Source: Novosphingobium sp.
GTDB taxonomy: Bacteria > Pseudomonadota > Alphaproteobacteria > Sphingomonadales > Sphingomonadaceae
Length of the DNA: 64,000 nucleotides
Direction of reading: 5' to 3'
Assembly (NCBI GenBank): GCA_024236175.1
Contig: JACKKY010000002.1
Coordinates: 1-64,000, forward strand
The notes beneath the pieces are model-generated. The model did not search any database. It saw only the letters and a program-made list of their open reading frames with translations, and was not told the DNA's origin. How positions within the stretch are numbered: the stretch's first letter is position 1; every line of letters begins with the position of its first letter. Shown in pieces: positions 52,632 through 61,243 of the stretch. The position numbers and the translations under genes were made by a program.

Positions 52632-53284
52632 GGACTGGGCAGCGCCAGTTTGCGGCGGACCAGCGCGAAACCGAGCCACATCGTCAGGTAAAGGCCGCAC
52701 ACGGCGTAGATCGCGGGCATGGGGTCGTCCATACTGCTCACCGAACCGGCATAGGTCGCGATCACTGCGTAGGGCGCTGTGCCGAGCAGCAGCCAAATGT
52801 AGAACCTCCCTACCGGCATCCGTGTGAGCCCGGCCATGCACCATGTCACTTCCGGCAACATCGGCGCGGCGCGCGACAACAGCATGAGAATCGGTCCGTG
52901 CGCGGCGAATGCCGCGACCATTTCTTGATGTTCGGCCGGATCGCGCAGCAGCCGTAGTAGCAGTTTCTCGCCGAAACGGCGGCTCAGGGCATATCCGGTC
53001 GAGGCCGCCAAGGTGATTCCGGCCATGACCGATGCGAAGGCCGTGCCGTGGCCAAGAAAGAACCCGGCGAGCAGCATGACAGTCAGGGTGGGAACGGCCA
53101 CGAACAGGTCCGCGACCAGCAGGACGACGACGATCAGGATCACCGATCGCGCATCGGCCTGGCCTGCGGCGTTGAGCCACGCGGAAACGCTGTCGGCGGT
53201 CACGATGCCCGTCGCGCGAACCGCAACGAACGTCGCAGCGAAGATCAGCGCGAGGACTATCATGATCTTGAGCATGGATTTCAT
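52628..53284 (-). CDS. TVP38/TMEM64-type (VTT domain) membrane protein
   Basis: The 218-residue protein has five to six hydrophobic segments and the VTT/DedA-like core LLAGFFLGHGTAFASVMAGI and SRAAPMLPEVTWCMAGLTRM, which forms the re-entrant helix region of lipid scramblase-like proteins. It probably takes part in envelope lipid handling. It is three bases from the SDR gene on the same strand and convergent with the carboxynorspermidine dehydrogenase gene (shared CTAG). Confidence 0.85.
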   Translation of the reverse strand: MKSMLKIMIVLALIFAATFVAVRATGIVTADSVSAWLNAAGQADARSVILIVVVLLVADLFVAVPTLTVMLLAGFFLGHGTAFASVMAGITLAASTGYALSRRFGEKLLLRLLRDPAEHQEMVAAFAAHGPILMLLSRAAPMLPEVTWCMAGLTRMPVGRFYIWLLLGTAPYAVIATYAGSVSSMDDPMPAIYAVCGLYLTMWLGFALVRRKLALPSP

Positions 53285-53287
53285 GGA

Positions 53288-54016
53288 TCAGCCTCTTGCC
53301 ACAATCTTGCGGGCAATGCCCGGCAGGAACCGGTGAAGCTTGCGAAGCAACGCGACTTTCCCGATGTCATTGTCTTCGACCGCCCGTTCGATACCGGCGA
53401 GGATGTCCCGCGCAACCCTGTCGGCAGGCAGCTTGCCTGTGCCGCGCCCTGCAGTCATCGGCGTATCCACGAGCGGCAGGAAAGCCTGCAGGATACGGAC
53501 GGACGTGCCCTGCAACTGCGCGCGCAGCGACAGGGAAAAGGCGTTCAGCGCGGCCTTGGTGGCGCAGTAGACGGCCGAATCGGGTTTGGGCACGAGCGCC
53601 AGTGCGGAATTGACGTTGAGGATGAAGGCCTCGGGCGCGGCGAGCAGGCGCGGAAGGAGCGCGGCCGTCAGCTCGCACGGCGCCGTGAGATTGGTCGCGA
53701 TCTCCCTTGGGATCGATGCCGGATCGAAGTCGGGATCGTTGAAATGCGGCGTGCATTGTATCGCGGCGCAATTGATGAGCCCGTCGACCACTTCGTCCTC
53801 TGCAAGAGCGGCGACCACGGCTCGCGCCGCGCCAGCCTCCAACAGGTCTGCGGTGATGAATCCCACCGAGAGGAATTCTTCCCGCAGCCTTGCACTGCGC
53901 GGCGAAGTCCTGCCGACGACGGTCACCCGGTTCTCGGCTACGAGGAGGCGCACCAGTTCCAGGCCGACACCTGACGTTCCGCCGGTTACCACGATATGTC
54001 TGTTTCTGAGTTCCAT
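53288..54016 (-). CDS. Short-chain dehydrogenase/reductase
   Basis: The 242-residue protein has the classical SDR layout. The cofactor site VVTGGTSGVGLEL is at residues 9-21, the structural NCAA at about 89, and the catalytic Ser in LNVNSALALV. The Tyr and Lys of YCATK follow. Its substrate is unknown. The ATG at 54016 gives MELRNRHIVV; a longer frame runs upstream over the divergent promoter region and was rejected. It is divergent from the Crp-type regulator with 54 bases between starts. Confidence 0.88.
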   Translation of the reverse strand: MELRNRHIVVTGGTSGVGLELVRLLVAENRVTVVGRTSPRSARLREEFLSVGFITADLLEAGAARAVVAALAEDEVVDGLINCAAIQCTPHFNDPDFDPASIPREIATNLTAPCELTAALLPRLLAAPEAFILNVNSALALVPKPDSAVYCATKAALNAFSLSLRAQLQGTSVRILQAFLPLVDTPMTAGRGTGKLPADRVARDILAGIERAVEDNDIGKVALLRKLHRFLPGIARKIVARG

Positions 54017-54070
54017 CGCTCGGTGATACAGCGAAGGCCGTGGGCAGTAATGAACCGCGGTTAACTGGCG

Positions 54071-54616
54071 ATGCTGAAACAGATGATGGCCGAACGGGGC
54101 CGCAAGGTCCGCTTGGCGGCGGGCGAGTTCGTGTTCCATCAAGGGGATGGCGACGAAAGCGTCTACGGCGTGGAGCGCGGCTTGCTGAAAGCGTTCTACA
54201 CGCAGCCCGATGGCCGCGAATTCATCAAGTCGATTGTGCCGGCGGGCGCATTCATCGCCAGCCTCAATGCGCTTGTCGGCAACGGAGAATGTACGTTCAG
54301 CCTCGCGGCGATCGAGGACTGCGAATTGCTGGCGCTGCCTTATCGGGAGCTGCGCGGCGCTGCGTCGGAGGACCTGGAGATCGCGCGGGATCTGATTGGC
54401 CTGCTTGCCGAGCTCGCCTCCCGAAAGGAACGGCGCGAATACCAGCTCCTCTGCATGAGCGCGGAAGAAAGATACGAACTGTTCCTTGAAGAATCAGGAG
54501 GAAATCCCGATTGGCTCAGTCAGGCGGATTTGGCGGCGTATCTGGGGATCACTCCGCAGGCGTTGAGCCGGATCAAGCGCCGACGCCGTGAGCGGAAGCA
54601 AATACGAGGCAGCTGA
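54071..54616 (+). CDS. Crp/Fnr-type regulator linked to the polyamine decarboxylase
   Basis: The 181-residue protein has a cyclic-nucleotide-binding-like domain (VRLAAGEFVFHQGDGDESVY, residues about 13-32, to LALPYREL) and a C-terminal winged helix with LSQADLAAYLGITPQALSRI. It is short for the family and lacks the N-terminal cysteines of FNR, so it is not an iron-sulfur oxygen sensor. Three bases separate it from the carboxynorspermidine decarboxylase gene, so the two are probably one transcript. It is divergent from the SDR gene and may control both. Confidence 0.85.
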   Translation: MLKQMMAERGRKVRLAAGEFVFHQGDGDESVYGVERGLLKAFYTQPDGREFIKSIVPAGAFIASLNALVGNGECTFSLAAIEDCELLALPYRELRGAASEDLEIARDLIGLLAELASRKERREYQLLCMSAEERYELFLEESGGNPDWLSQADLAAYLGITPQALSRIKRRRRERKQIRGS

Positions 54617-54619
54617 CCG

Positions 54620-55819
54620 ATGCAAACCAGAGCCGGTGATCCGGGCGCTTTCGCCCAATTCGACCTGACCCGCGTCGATTCCCCCGCTTTTGTCGTCGAT
54701 GCGGCGAAGCTGCGCGAGAACCTGCGCAACCTTGCTGATATCCGCGACCGGTCCGGGATCAAGATGCTCGCCGCGCTGAAGGCCTTCTCGATGTGGAAGG
54801 TCGCCCCGATAATCGGCGAATATCTCGACGGCGTTTGCACCTCCGGCCTTTGGGAAGCTCGGCTCGCGAGCGAATTCTACGACGGCGAGATCGCCACCTA
54901 TTCCGCAGCCTACAAGCCGGACGATCTGGAAGAGATCTGCCGCCTGTCCGACCACGTCATCTTCAACTCGCCGATGCAGATCGGGCGTTGCTGGCCGATT
55001 CTGGAGCAGGCGCGCACGACCGGTGGCGATTTCGATATCGGGCTGAGGCTGAACCCGCTTCATCCCGAAGGCGAAGTGGCGCGCTACGATCCCTGCGCCC
55101 CGCATTCGCGGCTCGGCTTCCCGATAGACCAGCTCGAGGATGAGCATATCGAGCTGATCGACGGCATTCACATGCACACGCTGTGCGAGCAGGACTTCGA
55201 ACCGCTCCGACGCACCTGGGACGTCGCCTTCGATCACCTCGAGCCCTATTTCGGGCAGTTCAAATGGATCAATTTCGGCGGGGGACATCACATCACCCGG
55301 GCCGATTACCAGCGCGACGAGCTGGTGCAGTTCCTGCTCGACGTGCAGGAGGATACCGGCGCGGAAGTCTATCTCGAACCGGGGGAAGCAGTCGCGCTGG
55401 ATGCCGGGATACTGGTGGGCACGATTCTCGATGCCCACTGGAACGGCATGCCGGTCGCGATCACCGATATTTCGGCGACCTGCCACATGCCCGACGTGCT
55501 CGAAGCGCCCTACCGCCCGGCGATGCTCGGCGAGGAGCCCGTCGAAGGCGAGATGATCGATGAGGGGCAGGGCGGTGCCGTGCGTCTCGGCGGTCCTTCG
55601 TGCCTCGCCGGCGACGTCATCGGCGATTACCGGCTGCCGGTGCCCTGCGAGCCGGGCCAGCGCATCGCTTTCCTCGACCAGGCGCATTATTCGATGGTCA
55701 AGACCACCACTTTCAACGGCGTTCCGCTGCCTTCGATATGGCTGTGGGACTCCGATACCGATGCCCTCGAATGCGTACGGCGCTTCGATTACGAGGATTT
55801 CCGCGACCGCTTGAGCTGA
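54620..55819 (+). CDS. nspC: Carboxynorspermidine/carboxyspermidine decarboxylase
   Basis: A PLP enzyme of the alanine-racemase-fold decarboxylase group that turns carboxyspermidine into spermidine or carboxynorspermidine into norspermidine. The 399-residue protein has the PLP lysine in KMLAALKAFSMWKV (about residue 58), HMHTLCEQDFEPL, the glycine loop FGGGHHITRADY and LEPGEAVALDAG. The C-terminal DISATCHMPDVLEAPYRPAM segment is family-specific. It pairs with the dehydrogenase at 51420 and the ornithine decarboxylase downstream. Confidence 0.93.
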   Translation: MQTRAGDPGAFAQFDLTRVDSPAFVVDAAKLRENLRNLADIRDRSGIKMLAALKAFSMWKVAPIIGEYLDGVCTSGLWEARLASEFYDGEIATYSAAYKPDDLEEICRLSDHVIFNSPMQIGRCWPILEQARTTGGDFDIGLRLNPLHPEGEVARYDPCAPHSRLGFPIDQLEDEHIELIDGIHMHTLCEQDFEPLRRTWDVAFDHLEPYFGQFKWINFGGGHHITRADYQRDELVQFLLDVQEDTGAEVYLEPGEAVALDAGILVGTILDAHWNGMPVAITDISATCHMPDVLEAPYRPAMLGEEPVEGEMIDEGQGGAVRLGGPSCLAGDVIGDYRLPVPCEPGQRIAFLDQAHYSMVKTTTFNGVPLPSIWLWDSDTDALECVRRFDYEDFRDRLS

Positions 55820-55924
55820 TGCCCACGGGGCCATGCCGCGCTGCAGGTAATTTGCAGAACATTTCGTCTATGTTTCAGTGCGGTCCATCCCTTCCGGGGT
55901 TGAGGCAGCGGCTGCGATTTCCAC

Positions 55925-55952
55925 TTGAAGTTCGTGATCGCGGGTCTATATG
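55925..55952 (+). promoter_or_regulatory. Promoter of the ornithine decarboxylase gene
   Basis: TTGAAG (55925-55930) and TATATG (55947-55952) are 16 bases apart in the 210-bp gap after nspC. It overlaps the 5' part of the long open frame, which argues that translation starts further down. A CCCC...GGGG hairpin lies in the leader at about 55956-55974. Confidence 0.6.
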
Positions 55953-56029
55953 CACCCCCCGCTGCCCCAAGGGGACTTCCAAACCGCAAGGCAGCCTTTG
56001 TTCAACGTCACCGTTGGGGGTCCCTTGAG

Positions 56030-57232
56030 TTGTACATCTATCCTGACGCATCGGCTGTAGTCCGCGACCTTTCGCCGGACGAACCCGTCATCCTCAATCG
56101 CCCGCACGCTGCCGCGCGCGCCGCCCGCTTCTTTGCCGAGAAGTTTCCGGGCAAGTCGCTCTATGCGGTGAAGGCCAATCCCTCGCCGGACCTGCTCCGG
56201 GTGCTGTGGGATTCGGGAATCACCCATTACGACGTCGCTTCCATCGCGGAAGTCCGGCTTGTCCGCTCGGTCCTGCCCGAAGCGGTGCTGTGCTTCATGC
56301 ATCCGGTGAAGACCTCCAGCGCGATCGCCGAAGCCTACCGGGTGCACGGCGTGCGCACGTTCAGCCTCGATTCGCATGAGGAACTCGACAAGATCGTGGC
56401 CGCGACGTCCGACGAGACGGGCGAGCCCGCCGCCGACCTGCGTCTTTGCGTGCGACTTCGCGTATCCTCTGAGTTCGCCGAGCTGAGCCTTGCGTCGAAA
56501 TTCGGCATCGATCTCGCCGATGCCGCGCCGCTGCTGCAGGCGACCCGTCAGGTCGCTGACTGGCTTGGCGTGTGCTTCCATGTCGGCAGCCAGGCGATGA
56601 CGCCTTTCGCCTATGTCCAGGCGCTCGAGCGCGTGCGCGCGGCGATTGCCGACGCCAGCGTCGTCATCGACATGGTCGATGTCGGCGGGGGGTTCCCGTC
56701 GATCTATCCCGGCATGGAGCCGCCGCCGCTCGAAGATTACTTCGATATCATCCACCGCCACTTCTATGCGCTGCCGATCGCCTACAACGCCGAGCTGTGG
56801 TGCGAGCCGGGGCGTGCGCTTTGCGCGGAATACAATTCGCTGATCGTCAGGGTCGAAAAGCGCCGCGGCGCTGAGCTGTTCATCAACGACGGCGCCTATG
56901 GCGCGCTCTACGATGCGGCCCATGTCGGCTGGCGCTTCCCCGTGCGCTGCCTTTCCGACGAGCGGGACGAGGTAGAGGAAAACTTCTCCTTCTATGGCCC
57001 GACCTGCGACGATGCCGACTTCATGGAAGGGCCGTTTGCGCTTCCCGTCGATATCGGGGCGGGCGACTATGTCGAGATCGGCATGCTCGGCGCCTATGGC
57101 GCGGCGATGCGCACGGCGTTCAACGGCTTCGGCCAGGGTGCATCCGTCGATGTCGCGGACGAGCCGATGGCGAGCCTGTATCGCGGCGATCGTCCGGTGC
57201 TCACCAGCGACAATGTCGTCAGCCTGCGCTAG
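56030..57232 (+). CDS. Ornithine decarboxylase (alanine-racemase fold)
   Basis: The PLP enzyme makes putrescine from ornithine. The protein (400 residues from TTG 56030) starts MYIYPDASAVVRDLSPDEPV and has the PLP lysine in SLYAVKANPSPDLL, HVGSQAMTP, the glycine-rich VDVGGGFPSIYPGM and the substrate-side CEPGRALCAE. The C-terminal half has the catalytic cysteine region YGPTCDDADFM. The start is uncertain because no ATG is near; the upstream part of the frame holds the promoter, so a start at about 56030 is preferred. Lysine/ornithine dual activity is possible. Confidence 0.88.
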   Translation: MYIYPDASAVVRDLSPDEPVILNRPHAAARAARFFAEKFPGKSLYAVKANPSPDLLRVLWDSGITHYDVASIAEVRLVRSVLPEAVLCFMHPVKTSSAIAEAYRVHGVRTFSLDSHEELDKIVAATSDETGEPAADLRLCVRLRVSSEFAELSLASKFGIDLADAAPLLQATRQVADWLGVCFHVGSQAMTPFAYVQALERVRAAIADASVVIDMVDVGGGFPSIYPGMEPPPLEDYFDIIHRHFYALPIAYNAELWCEPGRALCAEYNSLIVRVEKRRGAELFINDGAYGALYDAAHVGWRFPVRCLSDERDEVEENFSFYGPTCDDADFMEGPFALPVDIGAGDYVEIGMLGAYGAAMRTAFNGFGQGASVDVADEPMASLYRGDRPVLTSDNVVSLR

Positions 57233-57239
57233 GACGCTG

Positions 57240-57899
57240 TCAGGACCATTCGGCGATCAGGTCATGCATCTTGCCGGTGTCGGAGATCGTCACCTGACGG
57301 TAGCCGGTCTCGATCAGGCCGCCGCTCTTGAGCGCCTTGAGCGCCTTGGTGAGAGTGACAGTCGACATGCCGAGCAGGTTGGCGATGTCCTCCTGCACGC
57401 ATTCGAGCCGGTTGGCCCCTCCTGCCGAAGCGCGCATCGCCATGAGCAGCTTTGCGACACGCACTTCGGCGGGAAGCGCCCGGACATCGTTCAGCAGGTC
57501 CAGCGCCCTGCCGTAACGAAAGGTGGCAACGTCATATAGGGCGCAGACGATTTCCGGGCGTTCCAGCAGGGCGGCAAAGGCCTCGCCCGTATAATGATCG
57601 ATCTCCGTATCGCCGATTGCAGTAGCCCGGTGGGTGTACTGCGTTTCGTCCGGCCCGCCCTGATCGCCATAGTTCTGGCCGGCGGATGCGATGGCCATCA
57701 GCACCTGCCTGCCGTCGCCGAACAGCCGTTCGAATCTGACCTTGCCGCTTACCACGACGCTCATCGGGAATTTTGTCTGGCCGCGTTCGTGAATTACTTC
57801 GCCGTTACAATAGCTTCTGCGCATGCCGGTTGTTGCGAGGAACTCGCGGTCGGATTGCCCCAAAAGGCCGGGCAGCGATGGGGAGCTGAAATCGAACAT
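57240..57899 (-). CDS. Crp/Fnr family transcriptional regulator
   Basis: The 219-residue protein has the full family layout: an effector domain (about residues 20-130, with NGEVIHERGQTKFPMSVVVS) and a winged helix with QEDIANLLGMSTVTLTKALK near 175-194. It has no FNR-type cysteine cluster. It ends seven bases from the convergent ornithine decarboxylase and is divergent from a small winged-helix gene across a 116-bp AT-richer gap. Confidence 0.9.
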   Translation of the reverse strand: MFDFSSPSLPGLLGQSDREFLATTGMRRSYCNGEVIHERGQTKFPMSVVVSGKVRFERLFGDGRQVLMAIASAGQNYGDQGGPDETQYTHRATAIGDTEIDHYTGEAFAALLERPEIVCALYDVATFRYGRALDLLNDVRALPAEVRVAKLLMAMRASAGGANRLECVQEDIANLLGMSTVTLTKALKALKSGGLIETGYRQVTISDTGKMHDLIAEWS

Positions 57900-58015
57900 G
57901 AAGAACCCGTTAATCTCTCAGTTCTTTGTATTCTTGCGGCTTTCGTTTGCCTAGGGGCGCGCGCCAATTCGAAGAAAAGCAAAAAATTGAACCATCGGGG
58001 AAATGTGGTCGCAGG

Positions 58016-58405
58016 ATGACAAATTATACTTATAATTTAGATATTTCGCGGGAATCTCTGCTGTCGTTTGACAGGGCGCTGCGCGGCGCACGCCATCGTG
58101 CCCTGCCGGCCGGTTCGCTGAGCGACCTGCTCTGGGAAATCCTGACCGAGCTGGAATTGCGCTGCGAAGGGGACTCCCTTTGCCTGGTCGAGGATCTTTC
58201 GATTCCGAACGTGCCCAACGCGACCCTGATTCGCTGCCTCGCGGTCCTGGAGAAGGACGGCTTTATCGAGGGTAAGAAAGACCGCTGGCGCATGTTCACC
58301 GAGATTCGTCCCAGCGCGGTCGGGCGCGCCCTGATCGGCAATGTCCTGGCCGAGGCGGCGGCGTCTTTCGAGCGCCGGAGCGCAGCCCGGTCTGTAGGCG
58401 AGTAG
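58016..58405 (+). CDS. Small winged-helix protein
   Basis: The ATG at 58016, directly behind CAGG, gives 129 residues. SDLLWEILTELELRCEGDSL, PNATLIRCLAVLEKDGFIEG and the wing KKDRWRMFTEIRPSAVGRAL fit a MarR-like winged helix-turn-helix without other domains. The cofactor or ligand is unknown. It is divergent from the Crp/Fnr gene, and both may regulate the gap between them. The longer frame upstream has no support. Confidence 0.7.
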   Translation: MTNYTYNLDISRESLLSFDRALRGARHRALPAGSLSDLLWEILTELELRCEGDSLCLVEDLSIPNVPNATLIRCLAVLEKDGFIEGKKDRWRMFTEIRPSAVGRALIGNVLAEAAASFERRSAARSVGE

Positions 58406-58570
58406 CCGCCTGCGCCGGTTTGCGTACACAGCGCCTGCCGGGCCGCCCTATCGTTCTGCATGCCGTCCCGAACCGATGTCGCAGTCGCGATATCGGCATG
58501 GCGCGCCAAAACGGACTTTCCCCTGGCTCCCCGATCGGCATAACCGTTAGCCGATCGATGGGAGAGTATT

Positions 58571-59698
58571 GTGGACGTTGAGCTGAACGAAGACCAGACG
58601 ATGCTGCAGGAGATGACGCGGCGGTTCCTTGAGGACCGGTCGCCCATCGCAGCGCTCAGGCGACTGGTCGACGGCGGAGAAGGTTTCGACCGGGAAGTCT
58701 GGCGTCAGGCCGCCGAACTCGGCTGGGTCGCGCTGTTCGTTCCCGAAGAGAACGGAGGCATCGCCGAATCGGCACAAGGCGTGGCTGACGCCGCGATCGT
58801 CGCGGAGGAACTGGGCCGGGTGGTCTTTTCCGGTCCGTTTCTTTCTACCTGCGTCGTCGCCTTCGCGATCGCGCAGTCGGGCTCCGAAGCCCAGCGAGCG
58901 GAGTGGTTGCCCGGGCTTGCCGCCGGAGAGACGCTGGCGTCATGGTGCTTCGCCGGCCCCGGTACGAAAGCAGGGGTGCGGGCCGGCAGCGTGAGTGCCA
59001 GCCGCCGGGGCGACGGCCATGTCCTCGATGGCATTGCCGCCTATGCCGAATATGCCGAAGCGGCGGACCTGCTGCTGGTCACGGCCCAGGGTGTCCAGGG
59101 GCTTTCCCAGTTTGTCCTGCCTGCCGGCACGGCGGGAATTACAGTCGAACCGATGGATGCGATGGATCTGGGGCGTTCCCTTGCCCGGGTGCGTTTCGAA
59201 GGCGTCGTCGCGGGGCCTGAAGCCTTGCTGGGAGATGCGGGCAAGGCGGACGAGGCATTTGAACGCCAATTGCAGGCTGCGCTTGTCCTGCACTGCGCGG
59301 AAACGGTCGGCGTTACCGATCGCGCGTTCGAATTCACACTGGAATGGGTGAACGAACGTCATGCGTTCGGCCGGCCGATCGGCTCCTATCAGGCCCTCAA
59401 GCACCGGCTTGCTGACCATGTCATGCAGTTGGAAGGCGCCAAGGCGGCCGCCGCCCATGCGGCCCGCGCTGTCCAGGCCGGAGCGCCCGATGCGGCAATC
59501 GCGGTGAGCGTCGCGAAAAGCCAGTGCGGCCGGTCCGCGACCGAGATCATCCGGGACTGCCTGCAGATGCACGGCGGCATCGGCCTGACCTGGGAGCACG
59601 ACATCCATTTCTATCTGCGCCGCGCCGTCTCGAACGAGATGCTGTGGGGCAGTCCTGCCGTGCATCACGAGCGGCTCAGCCGCCTGGCCGGCATCTAG
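58571..59698 (+). CDS. Acyl-CoA dehydrogenase, catalytic-type subunit
   Basis: The 375-residue protein starts at GTG and has the acyl-CoA dehydrogenase fold. The C-terminal half has FGRPIGSYQALKHRLADHVM and CLQMHGGIGLTWEHDIHFYL, where the Glu in TWEHD sits at the usual catalytic-base position. It lacks the C-terminal YxGTxEI FAD-binding motif and instead ends MLWGSPAVHHERLSRLAGI. The next gene has the opposite pattern, so the two probably form a heteromer such as the steroid or branched side-chain FadE pairs of actinobacteria. Substrate unknown. Confidence 0.85.
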   Translation: MDVELNEDQTMLQEMTRRFLEDRSPIAALRRLVDGGEGFDREVWRQAAELGWVALFVPEENGGIAESAQGVADAAIVAEELGRVVFSGPFLSTCVVAFAIAQSGSEAQRAEWLPGLAAGETLASWCFAGPGTKAGVRAGSVSASRRGDGHVLDGIAAYAEYAEAADLLLVTAQGVQGLSQFVLPAGTAGITVEPMDAMDLGRSLARVRFEGVVAGPEALLGDAGKADEAFERQLQAALVLHCAETVGVTDRAFEFTLEWVNERHAFGRPIGSYQALKHRLADHVMQLEGAKAAAAHAARAVQAGAPDAAIAVSVAKSQCGRSATEIIRDCLQMHGGIGLTWEHDIHFYLRRAVSNEMLWGSPAVHHERLSRLAGI

Positions 59699-59713
59699 GG
59701 AGGGTTCGAAACG

Positions 59714-61012
59714 ATGGAAAACACAGCCGAAGCACCGACCGGTGAGCGCCGCACCAGTGAGCATCTCGACACCGACGAGCAGCGCGCCTTCCGCCTCAAG
59801 GCACGGGAATACATGGCAGCCAACCTGCCGCCGCGCATTCCCGGCCAGCCGGCCAATTCCTTCGAGGATCTCGAACTGGTCGCGCTCGACCGGCAGATCC
59901 AGAAGAAGCTCTACGACGGCGGGCTTGGCGGGTACGTCGGTATTACCGTTCCCGAAGAATACGGCGGGCTCGGGCTCGACCGGCGGTTCGAGGACATCTT
60001 CTTCGAAGAGGCCGAGCCCTACCGCCTGCCCTGGCACTATGGCAACGCGGTCGTCATCGTGCTGCCCTGCCTGCTCGCGCACGGCACCGAGGAGCAGAAG
60101 AAGAAATACATTCCCAGGATACTCAGCGGCGAGCATCTCTGGGCCCAGCTTCTGTCCGAGCCGTCGGGCGGATCCGACCTGGCCGGAGTCCTGACACGCG
60201 CGGAGAAGCGCGGCGACGAGTGGGTGCTCAACGGATCGAAGGTCTGGACGAGCGGCGGCCATGTCTCGGACATGGGCCTTTGCCTTGCACGCTCCGATCC
60301 GACCGTGCGCAAACACGCCGGGCTGACGATGTTCCTGGTCGACATGCACCAGCCGGGCATGAGCGTGCATCCGATCAGGCTGGTGCGCGGCGGTAGCGAT
60401 TTCTGCCAGGAGTTCCTCGACGACGTGATCGTCCCGGATTGCGACGTGCTCGGCGATGTCAACGATGGCTGGACCGTGGCCCGTACCCAGCTCAACTCGG
60501 AGCGGGCGGGCATGGCGCGCGGCTGGCACTACGGACTGCGCCGCGCCGAAGCTTCGGCGCATATCGAGATATCGAGACGCTATGCACGGCTCGCGGAAGA
60601 GCTGGGCGTATCGGGCGACGCCGATGCAAGGCAGCTGATCGGCGAAGCCATCGTGCTGGACGCGGTCTATGACCTCACGAGCAAGCGTGCAGCCACCGGT
60701 GCGCGAAACGGCGCGTTGCCGCCAACGATCGGCATGGTCACCAGCCTGCTTTCCGCCCGCACGAGTATCGACCGTACCGCGCTGATGTCCGCCCTCGCCG
60801 GGCCGGTCGGCGTTGCCGGTTCGCCCGGCGGCGATGGGCCGGACATCGGCATGGACCGCGTGGTCACTCACCGGATCGGTGGCGGCACGCTGGAAATGCA
60901 GCTCAATCTCGTTTCCGAACGGCATCTCGGCTTGCCGCGCGAGCCCGGGTCGGACCGCGACGTTCCGTTCAACCAGCTCAGACACAACGCCACGCCGAAA
61001 CTGGCGGGGTAG
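59714..61012 (+). CDS. Acyl-CoA dehydrogenase, FAD-binding-type partner subunit
   Basis: The 432-residue protein starts 15 bases after the previous gene. It has the N-terminal and middle domains of acyl-CoA dehydrogenases (GITVPEEYGGLGLDRRFEDI, LLSEPSGGSDLAGVLTRAEK, GSKVWTSGGHVSDMGLCLA) and the C-terminal FAD-site GGGTLEMQLNLVSERHLGLP. The GGxGxxxE catalytic loop seen in the upstream subunit is not evident. A division of labour in an alpha2beta2 enzyme is likely. The 230-bp region after it contains inverted repeats and no gene. Confidence 0.87.
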   Translation: MENTAEAPTGERRTSEHLDTDEQRAFRLKAREYMAANLPPRIPGQPANSFEDLELVALDRQIQKKLYDGGLGGYVGITVPEEYGGLGLDRRFEDIFFEEAEPYRLPWHYGNAVVIVLPCLLAHGTEEQKKKYIPRILSGEHLWAQLLSEPSGGSDLAGVLTRAEKRGDEWVLNGSKVWTSGGHVSDMGLCLARSDPTVRKHAGLTMFLVDMHQPGMSVHPIRLVRGGSDFCQEFLDDVIVPDCDVLGDVNDGWTVARTQLNSERAGMARGWHYGLRRAEASAHIEISRRYARLAEELGVSGDADARQLIGEAIVLDAVYDLTSKRAATGARNGALPPTIGMVTSLLSARTSIDRTALMSALAGPVGVAGSPGGDGPDIGMDRVVTHRIGGGTLEMQLNLVSERHLGLPREPGSDRDVPFNQLRHNATPKLAG

Positions 61013-61107
61013 GGGCTTTCCTACCTGACCCGCCCGAGTCATGATGCGTCTGCGGCACCTGAAGCCGCATGCTCATTGACATTGGCGGCATGAATTTTCC
61101 CGGGAAT

Positions 61108-61196
61108 CTGTCACCCAGCGCGGCCAGTTGAAAGATACGCTATTTCAGATGCTTAAGGGAAAAGCGGCCGGGTGACAGGGTGTAACCTTTGTCACC
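61108..61196. repeat. Inverted and direct TGTCACC repeats after the acyl-CoA dehydrogenase pair
   Basis: CTGTCACCC (61108-61116) is matched by the inverted GGGTGACAG (61170-61178) across 53 bases, with adjacent GCGGCC in both arms. A further TTGTCACC lies at 61189-61196. The arms could form a long stem or be operator half-sites. The stretch is between the convergent ends of the dehydrogenase pair and hemA. Confidence 0.4.
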
Positions 61197-61243
61197 TTAT
61201 GGCGCGACCGGTTCTGGAGAAGACGTAAGCGAAGGAGCTGCCC

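Noticed and set aside
51327..53180. A 617-codon minus-strand open frame opposite the carboxynorspermidine dehydrogenase gene
   Set aside because: It is antisense to a well-recognised enzyme, has the His/Asp/Arg-rich composition of shadow frames, and shows no family motif.
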